From: Mytilus trossulus
Lineage: Eukaryota; Mollusca; Bivalvia; Mytilida; Mytilidae
Assembly (NCBI RefSeq): GCF_036588685.1
Contig: NC_086382.1
Coordinates: 3,695,001-3,759,000 of the forward strand
Length of the DNA: 64,000 bases
Direction: 5' to 3'
The notes beneath the pieces are model-generated. The model did not search any database, was not told where the DNA came from, and saw only the letters and a list, made by a program, of their open reading frames with translations. Made by a program: the position numbers and the translations under genes. Numbering within the stretch: the stretch's first letter is position 1; each line of letters starts with the position of its first letter. Shown one piece after another: positions 56,431 through 64,000 of this stretch.

Positions 56431-56750
56431 ACTGGGGCAAGGTTGATGAGTGCTAGTGATGTCCGCATGTCGATCGGCCTACACACTTCATCTCTAGGGT
56501 CCTTGCTACTCCGAGATCCTCTACAGTCAAGCCTAGGACACTAGATCCTAGTTACCGTGTGCTGTCACGGGGAGGCACTGTAGAAGCCTTGTTAGTGTAG
56601 AGGCTATGTACTAGAAGGAAAGACTTACGCACTCAGCTTTCTTTTCACCTATGAATATAAGCTATCCAGCGGCAGTGTCAGAGTCTTCGACTCCCAACCA
56701 CACTAGACGCATACACAAACCTGTGGTAACACCACCAGCACACAAAAAAA
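56431..56750. other. GC-richer block with RNA-like folding potential
   Basis: Compositionally unlike its AT-rich neighbours. 56521-56583 can form a three-way junction: CTACAGT/ACTGTAG and GCC/GGC close over TAGGA/TCCTA (56534-56550) and CCGTG/CACGG (56555-56570). Further hairpins are AGCCT/AGGCT (~56585-56606) and GAGTC/GACTC (~56681-56693). No coding frame and no known RNA family recognised. Confidence 0.45.
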
Positions 56751-57125
56751 GGGGTTATTATTTCAAATTTAGAAAAAAAGAAGGTTATTTATTTAAATTT
56801 GGAAAAAGAAATGATTATTAAATATTTATTCAAATTTAAAAAAAGAAATGGTTATTTATTCAAATTTAATTTAAAAAAACGAAGGTTTATTTATTTATAA
56901 TTTTAAAAAAGGAAGGATTATTTATTTAAATTTTGAAATAGGAAGGTTTATTTATTTATAATTTAAAAAGGAAAAATTATTTGAGTTTTAAAAAAGGAAG
57001 AATTATTTATTTAAATTTAGAAGAAAGAATGGTTATTTATCTGAAAACTAGAAAAGGAATTATTTATTTAAAATCCAGAAAAGAAAGTGTTATTTCTTTA
57101 AATTCAGAAAAGGGAAGTGTTCATT
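56751..57125 (+). repeat. degenerate ~38-bp tandem repeat
   Basis: Units of GGTTATTTATTTAAATTT plus AGAAAAAGGAA, strongly diverged, about ten copies. Similar text reappears weakly at 58660-58745. Confidence 0.7.
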
Positions 57126-57284
57126 ATTTTGAAATTTATAATGCATTTCATCCAAAAGTACAGGGTTATTTGTACTTCACAATCTTTAAAGCAACTATAC
57201 AGTATCAGAACAGTGTGAAATTACAACACCAACACATTACTTACTTCCCCTCCTTACCTAGCAACTTCTTCATCTCTATTACAC

Positions 57285-57980
57285 TAGGCCGTGGGGTAGC
57301 CCTCCCTGACCTCCAAGACCTTATATACACTGGACTCTCATGGGTTAACCCTCCCTGACCCCACGCCCTTAAAACAAGTCCCTGGATTCCCATGGGGTAA
57401 CCCTCCCTGGCCCCAAAACCCTTAAAAACAAGTCCCTGGACTCCCATTGGGTAACCCTACCCGACCCCCAATCCCTTAAAACAAGTACCTGGATTCCCAT
57501 GGGGTAACCCTTCCCGACCCCCATCCATTAAAAACAAGTCCCTGGACTCACATGGTGGTAACCCTCTCTGACCCCCAATCCCTTAAAAACAAGTCCCTGG
57601 ACTCCCATGGGGTAACCCTCCCAGACCCCATCCCTTTAAAAAAAACAGGATCCTGGACTCCCATGGGGTAATCCTCCCTGACCCCCAATCCCATAAAAAC
57701 AAGTCCCTGGACTCCCATGGGGTAACCCTCACCAACCACCATCCCTTAAAAACAAGATCCTGGACTCCCATGCGGTAATCCTCCCCAACCCCCAATCCCA
57801 TAAAAACAAGTCCCTGGACTCCCATGGGGTAACCCTCCCCAACCACCATCCCTAAAAACAAGATCCTGGACTCCCATGCAGTAATACTCCCCAACCCCCA
57901 ATCCCATAAAAACAAGTCCCTGAACCCCCATGGGATAACCCTTCCGGAACCCCATGCCTTAAAAATAAGTCTTGGACTTG
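57285..57980 (-). repeat. G-rich ~55-bp minisatellite
   Basis: About 13 units of 53-58 bp on the plus strand: CCCTGGACTCCCATGGGGTA, ACCCTCCCTGACCCCCAATC, CC(T/A)TAAAAACAAGT. The minus strand carries GGG..GGGGG..GGGG..GGG tracts in each unit. Long open frames on the minus strand reflect lack of stops only. Confidence 0.9.
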
Positions 57981-58315
57981 TTTTGGGTTAGCTATTCCCT
58001 ACTCCCTTCCTTGCCCTTAAATACAAGTGCCTGGAGACTTACTCTCCCTTTCATCAGATCATAGTCTCCTCCAAGACCTCTGAGCTCTTAAAATTCCAGT
58101 TCCTGGACGTTGCCTCATTCCACCCAACCTGCTCCGAAGCTCAGTCCCAGGTCAACTATACATAGAGCTGTTGCTATGTGGGGCGAGGGGATAATTAAAG
58201 AAAGCCAAGAAGAAAACATTAGCAAGCCAGTATAAACTACCTTTTATTCTATACATACAGTGTTATATATATAATGGTTGTGGGTGTCATGCTAAGTGAA
58301 TGTGCTTTGGTATTG

Positions 58316-58442
58316 TGATTGGGTATGGTGATGGGATATAGTGATGGGGTATGGTGATTGGGTATGGTGATGGGGTATAGTGATGGGGTATGGTAATTGG
58401 GTATCGTGATGGGATATAGTGATGGGGTATGGTGATTGGGTT
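58316..58442 (+). repeat. ~15-bp tandem repeat, GGGTATGGTGATTGG type
   Basis: About eight units of (GGGGTATGGTGAT / GGGATATAGTGAT). G-rich on the plus strand. Confidence 0.9.
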
Positions 58443-58989
58443 CCATGTCTAGTTTATAGGTAATGTTCTACTGACTTGCTAGTGTTCAATTCTTAAACAT
58501 TTTAAAAAAAAGTAAGTAACTTATTCATGTTGTAATCATACCCTATAATAATGCAGTATTGTTAAATTCAAGTTGTTGGAAGTCCAAATCTCAATGAAAC
58601 ACTGAAAATTAAAATTTTCATACTTATTTAGTTATTGTGAGCTAAATTATGATATCGAAATTTAGGAAATGGAATGCTTATATATTTATACAAATTAGGA
58701 AATAATGAACAGTTATTTATTTTAATTCAGAAAAAGAGAATTACTTAGATATGTCTTTAAAAAAGCATTTTTACTCTTTATGGACAATTACAGGGATATA
58801 TTTTAATGCTTCTTGAATAAATTTTAGTGATTTGTTTGAAATTTAATAAAAAGAATTATTAAAAATTACCAAATTTTGTTTGAAATCTAACAAATTTTGT
58901 TTTTGTTGTTAAAATTTAATAAATTTTTGGTGATTTTTTTTAAAATTTAATAAATTTTGATGTTTTTATTCAAAATATGTAAATGGAAA

Positions 58990-60665
58990 GTTCCCGTGAA
59001 AATAATGTATCCATTACTTCTATCATGAAATAATTCAATTCCGCCTTCCCATGAAAATAATGTATCCTTTACTTCATCACAATATATATTTCAATTCCGC
59101 CTTCCCATGAAAATAATGTATCCATTACTTCATCACGATATATTTCAATTCTGCCTTCCCATGAAAATAATGTATCCATTACCTCCATCACGACATAATT
59201 CAATTCCGCCTTCCCATGAAAATAATGTATCCATTACTTCCATCACGACATAATTCAATTCGGCCTTCCCATGAAAATAATGTATCCATTACTTCATCAC
59301 GACATAATTCAAATCCGCCTTCCCATGAAAATAATGTATCCATTACTTCATCACGATATATTTCAATTCCGCCTTCCCATGAAAATAATGTATCCATTAC
59401 TTCCATCACGACATAATTCAATTCCGCCTTCCCATGAAAATAATGTATCCATTAGTTCCATCACGACATAACTCAATTCCGCCTTCCTATGAAAATAATG
59501 TATCCATTACTTCCATCACGACATAATTCAATTCCGCCTTCCCATGAAAATAATGTATCCATTACTTCATCATGACATAATTAAAATCCGCCTTCCCATG
59601 AAAATAATGTATCCATTACTTCATCACGATATATTTCAATTCCGCCTTCCCATGAAAATAATGTATCCATTACTTCATCACGATATATTTCAATTCCGCC
59701 TTCCCATGAAAATAATGTATCCATTACTTCATCACGATATATTTCAATTCCGCCTTCCCATAAAAATAATGTATCCTTTACTTCATCACAATATATATTT
59801 CAATTCCACCTTCCCATGAAAATAATGTATCCATAACTTCATCAAGATATATTTCAATTCTGCCTTCCCATGAAAATAATGTATCCATTACCTCCATCAC
59901 GACATAATTCAATTCCGCCTTCCCATGAAAATAATGTATCCATTACCTCCATCACGACATAATTCAATTCGGCCTTCCCATGAAAATAATGTATCCATTA
60001 CCTCCATCACGACATAATTCAATTCCGCCTTCCCATGAAAATAATGTATCCATTACTTCCATCACGACATAATTCAATTCGGCCTTCCCATGAAAATAAT
60101 GTATCCATTACTTCATCACGACATAATTCAAATCCGCCTTCCCATGAAAATAATGTATCCATTACTTCATCACGATATATTTCAATTCTGCCTTCCCATG
60201 AAAATAATGTATCCATTACCTCCATCACGACATAATTCAATTCCGCCTTCCCATGAAAATAATGTATCCATTACTTCCATCACGACATAATTCAATTCGG
60301 CCTTCCCATGAAAATAATGTATCCATTACTTCATCACGACATAATTCAAATCCGCCTTCCCATGAAAATAATGTATCCATTACTTCATCAAGATATATTT
60401 CAATTCCACCTTTCCATGAAAATAATGTATCCTTTACTTCATCACAATATATATTTCAATTCCGCCTTCCCATGAAAATAATGTATCCATTACTTCATCA
60501 CAATATTTTTCAATTCCGCCTTCCCATGAAAATAATGTTTCCATTACTTCATCACGATATATTTTAATTCCGCCTTCCCATGAAAATAATGTATCCATTA
60601 CTTCATCACGATATAATTCAATTCCGCCTTCCCATGAAAATAATGTATCCATTACTTCATCACGA
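58990..60665 (+). repeat. large ~55-bp minisatellite with higher-order repeats
   Basis: About 30 units of ATAATGTATCCATTACTTC, CATCACGA, CATAATTCAATT, CCGCCTTCCCATGAAA. Two unit types alternate: ACTTCCATCACGACATAATT (55 bp) and ACTTCATCACGATATATTT (54 bp). The stretch 59200-59470 recurs 819 bp later at 60019-60290 in the same order of variants, and a shorter shift of 218 bp follows. Read-through frames are not genes. Confidence 0.95.
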
Positions 60666-60805
60666 TTTCATCAAGATCCCGAAGATCACGGGTTCTGTGT
60701 TTCTCAACCACTATCCAGTCTATCAGAAACATTCTGAAATTAAACTGAAGAAAGGATTAAAATACCTGAAAAAAATTTATTAATTATTATACATAGATAT
60801 TACAG

Positions 60806-60809
<4 letters not shown>

Positions 60810-60841
<32 letters not shown>
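60810..60841 (+). repeat. poly-T run, 32 bases
   Basis: Uninterrupted T run; could be the A-tail of a minus-strand retro-insertion, but no body was recognised. Confidence 0.9.
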
Positions 60842-60850
<9 letters not shown>

Positions 60851-61419
60851 TAGAATGTTTGTCACCACCAAATTATCAGAGACCATCTTTCCAACACATT
60901 ACTTCAAATTAAAATTAAATATATTGCAGGTTACTTTTGAAATTAATTAACATACATGAAATAATAAAAACGAATTTTATGTTATTTTTTATCACAAATC
61001 TGTAATGTTTTGTGTTTGAATGTGAGTGCCAATAAAATATCTCAATAAAATGTTACTTTAAACTTTCAGGGGAAAAACTACTGACCGAAATATTAAAAAA
61101 ATATAGACTTTTGCATTAAATACCAAGTAATGTGAGGAAACCAATCGTATGCAGGAAAAGCTCAGTTGGTGACATATAAGTACTGAAACTGGTACTTACA
61201 AGAGATCTACAACTATAACCTTCACTGGACAATTGTGAGTTCTGAAATAAAACAAGTATGGACGTCATGCAGTCAGATAAAGCAGAGGTATCTACTGCGC
61301 CAACTGTAGGGAAAAAATATTTTTTGCAAGTGTATATGTCATTATGTTTTACTTTACTGTACTGTCAACTCCAAGATTTTTTTTTTGTTGGTGATTGTCA
61401 TATTTCTTTGCTTCTGTGA
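60842..61419. other. no recognised feature
   Basis: AT-rich, no supported gene. Confidence 0.35.
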
Positions 61420-61540
61420 TTTTTTGTGTGAGAATTTTAGTGTGTGAATTCGTTGTGTGTGATTTCATTGTGTGTGAATTTTTAGTGTGTGAATTTTTTG
61501 TGTGTGAATTTTTATTAGTGTGTGAATTTTTAAGTCAGTT
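61420..61540 (+). repeat. GTGTGTGAATTTTT tandem repeat
   Basis: Seven imperfect units of about 18 bp. The cysteine-rich frame through it is a repeat artefact. Confidence 0.85.
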
Positions 61541-62949
61541 GTATTGTATGTTTACTCAATTTTGGCTCCTCCGTCGTAATTATTGCAATGTTAACCAATT
61601 ATGTCAATAAAAAAACCCAAATAAAACAAATACCACTGGTTTTCAATTTGTTCAGGTTGTCATAATGGAGTGGACCATTTGACTTAACCAGGTTTTATAG
61701 ATTCCCCCTTTTTGAATTTACCATGAAGTCTATGTAAATAGATATGACACTATATGGAATGATTTTTAAGGTCATATTCAAAGAGGAGACCCTCAAGGTT
61801 GATCAAGGATGTCAAGGTCAGAGTCATGCCCTTCAGAACGATGTTCATAATACAGCATCTATACTAAAATAAAAACCTTTAAATAACTGGTATGAAGAAA
61901 AAGTTATGAAAATTAAAAAAATAAAATTATGAAAGCTAAAGACAAAACAAAAATTGAATAAATTCATTAATATTGACTTTGAAATCTACTGGAACAGTTA
62001 TACATTTAATCTGTCTCTAAATTTGACATTAACCAATTTGTCCTTAAATAGTATTTTTTTCCTAGCTCAGAAATACCAATCTGTTCTGAAAATTACTAGA
62101 ATTATAAAATTCCTAAATAACTTCCCTCCACAGAACAGTACACAATACCCTTAAGATATCTGTCTCTCTGCTCTCTATTATTATCTCGTTCATTCATTCA
62201 TTCATTCACACATCTTCCACTCTGGCAACCTATTTAGGAAGTATCATGTTAGTTATCCCACCCAGGTTAGTTCTTGATACTTTGTGAATAAAATGGTTTA
62301 ATATTGATGTACTAAGACATGGAGGGTTGATTAAACAAGAAGTTTCATTTACCAGGTTTCCAGGTGTATGGTGCATTCAGAGCTAATTAAGAAAGGTGTT
62401 ATTCTATTTTACATTTTACAAAATAGTTTAGAAAAAATCCAAATTAAAATAAGTCATGTTTATCAAAAAGAAAAAGATATTGTACGATGGCAACGAAAAC
62501 TTGGAGAACATAAACATCTGATCGTGGGAATTTGATGTCCAAAATATGGCCCAAAAAAAGGTCATTAAAAGGGTAAAAACTCCAAAAAAAATGTTGACAG
62601 ACAAGGTTGATGATCGGTACCAAAAGTCTTCTGTGTTTTTTTCTAAATCTGATCCATATCAAATTTGAAGGTGTGTGTTACTGATAAAGTTAGGTGTGTT
62701 GAGTTCAATGATGATGTCATGTGATAATTACAAGTTTTACCTTGGGCGAAATCCCGAATTCTCACCAAAATCACTAGTGATTCTGAATGTTTTTGCTGTA
62801 CATTATTAATACTCTATTTCTATGACTACTGTACATATGAAGGTCTCTGATATCCTAATGATGATAACATGCTACAGCAACATTATACATCTACCTTTGG
62901 TAACATACAATGTCTGACTTAACTAAAAATTGTATAAAACAATCATGCT
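61541..62949. other. no recognised gene
   Basis: AT-rich, with a short (ATTC)n run at 62190-62208. No supported coding. Confidence 0.35.
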
Positions 62950-62955
62950 TTTATT
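62950..62955 (-). terminator. possible polyadenylation signal for the edge gene
   Basis: AATAAA on the minus strand, about 310 bases after the stop codon of the frame at 63269-64000. Such hexamers are common by chance in AT-rich DNA. Confidence 0.3.
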
Positions 62956-63268
62956 TACACATATATACATATATATACAAAGAAAGTAAGGGTAGAGTAC
63001 TTGGGTAAAAGGGGACTCAGGGAGTAAGACTAAGGGCAGGTTTACTTCTATCTTTTTATAGTTTTCATTTTTGCCAGAGAATTCCTAACCTGTTATGACC
63101 TATTAAAAGACCAAACCGTCAATGAAGTGTTCAAGATACAATCATCACTAAAATATCAACCAACCGATCAATCAATACCATCAGTCATTCATTACTTGTC
63201 AAGTAATCTGGGGGCAACTGGTCATAAGGGAAAAAAATTACAAAAATACAAATGTGAACCTACTCTTC

Positions 63269-64000
63269 TCAACGACACACAATACTAAGCTGAAACATCC
63301 GACACCTCAAACTGTACCCTCTAAAGGTCCTCCAAAAACCATTCAGACAATGACTCTTCATGAAATGCCTCCTGAACCAAACTCTCCTCATAGCTGCTCT
63401 GCCCTCCTCATCCCAAATCACAACTCTATCCTGCTCATCAGTAAAGACCTCGTCATCCTCTAGAGACAGCTCCTCCACATCACTTACACCTTCTTCTAAA
63501 TCCAAAGGACCACAGCAAGGTAAAACCCTGGAGATTACATACTGCATCTGCAGATTTCGACCCTCACTTTCCAAGTTTGCGCCAAACATCTGCAGAGTCT
63601 CATCATCACTCTCCAACCTTTGTTTTACCTCACTATAATCCTCGGATAGGGCTTCCACCTCCTCTGAAACGTCAATAACCCTCCTTTCCAGATCATCCCA
63701 CCACTCATCAGCCTGCTGCTGCTCCTGATCCCAGGTTGAGAAAAGGTCAGCATCATCTGTGTCGAAAACCAACTCATGTTCCTCTTCCTCCTCAAACACC
63801 GCTGTATCGTTTTCAACAGTGTCATCCAAAGTAGAAATGACTTCTACTTCAAATGGCATTGCTGAAAACAATGCAACACGGGGTGCTTCCACCAAACACT
63901 GCTCCGGGTCAGCAGCCCTTGGTAGCTCAGGAGACTCTACCACAGGGGAAGGAACATCAAGACACAAACCTTGAACCTGGGGTGACCTCTCTGGCTCAAC
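63269..64000 (-). CDS. acidic protein, C-terminal part, runs off the window
   Basis: An uninterrupted minus-strand frame of 243 codons plus stop, still open at base 64000, so the start lies outside. The translation is strongly acidic (FEEEEEHELVFDTDDAD, VSDVEELSLEDDEVFTDE) with a predicted helical stretch (WWDDLERRVIDVSEEVEALS) and a basic, aromatic C-terminus (RRVWFRRHFMKSHCLNGFWR). Base composition is more GC-rich than the surroundings, as in real exons. I do not recognise the family. The opposite strand is also open in places, so chance is not excluded. A TTG at 63965-63967 is not a credible start. Could be a last exon of a larger gene. Confidence 0.6.
   Translation of the reverse strand, partial: VEPERSPQVQGLCLDVPSPVVESPELPRAADPEQCLVEAPRVALFSAMPFEVEVISTLDDTVENDTAVFEEEEEHELVFDTDDADLFSTWDQEQQQADEWWDDLERRVIDVSEEVEALSEDYSEVKQRLESDDETLQMFGANLESEGRNLQMQYVISRVLPCCGPLDLEEGVSDVEELSLEDDEVFTDEQDRVVIWDEEGRAAMRRVWFRRHFMKSHCLNGFWRTFRGYSLRCRMFQLSIVCR

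Noticed and set aside
57241-57955. Several minus-strand frames of 64-110 codons (GVQGLVFMGLG type)
   Set aside because: Translation of the 55-bp minisatellite; frames overlap each other with the same peptide text.
59200-60652. Frames on both strands repeating MDTLFSWEGG or NNVSITSS
   Set aside because: Minisatellite translation, not genes.

Overview
The window looks like ordinary nuclear DNA of a marine bivalve, most likely a mussel (Mytilus-like). This is inferred from AT-rich sequence, small intron-containing genes of types expanded in bivalves (RING-less B-box/propeller and NHL proteins), and several dispersed repeats that I recall from Mytilus genomes. No bacterial operons, rRNA genes, CRISPR arrays or tRNA genes are visible. 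All alignments, repeat boundaries and foldings here were made by eye.

Genes are sparse. (1) A B-box/coiled-coil/propeller (TRIM-like) gene lies at 14780-16480 on the minus strand, with a decayed partial copy at 11860-12283. (2) A three-coding-exon NHL-repeat gene lies at 30253-34406 on the minus strand; its exons join in frame through consensus splice sites, and a possible 5' UTR exon lies near 35980-36120. (3) A four-exon secreted protein resembling a glycoside-hydrolase-like TIM barrel (DUF4434-like) lies at 37878-42149 on the plus strand and is followed at once by AATAAA. (4) An acidic reading frame at 63269-64000 (minus) runs off the right edge.

Everything else is mostly mobile-element material. 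1-9 kb: inverted copies of a long composite repeat (family A), one of them split by a roughly 1.03-kb insertion made of three tandem 346-355-bp units. Each unit carries a type I hammerhead ribozyme motif, the hallmark of retrozyme-like circular-RNA retroelements. Shorter hammerhead copies lie at 10821-10905 (flanked by a 17-bp target duplication) and near 28.5 kb. 9-14 kb: dispersed repeats, a long hairpin and the B-box pseudogene. 17.7-25.4 kb: a Tc1/mariner relic, several MITEs, and a 4-kb element with ~150-bp terminal inverted repeats that contains another MITE. 36.7-37.3 kb: a foldback element built on CCTAGG palindromes. 44.2-45.7 kb: a LINE fragment and a tRNA-like SINE. 46-47 kb: palindromic family A fragments. 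48.6-49.4 kb: a minisatellite followed by duplicated hairpins. 50-56 kb: TTAA-type MITEs, a palindrome-rich element and a nested transposon pair. 56.5-61.5 kb: a structured-RNA candidate and four large minisatellites, one with higher-order structure.

The genes show no sign of acting together in one pathway. The coherent story is layered transposition. The most notable element is the hammerhead-bearing tandem repeat, in which units 2 and 3 keep an intact catalytic core while unit 1 has lost a key residue.
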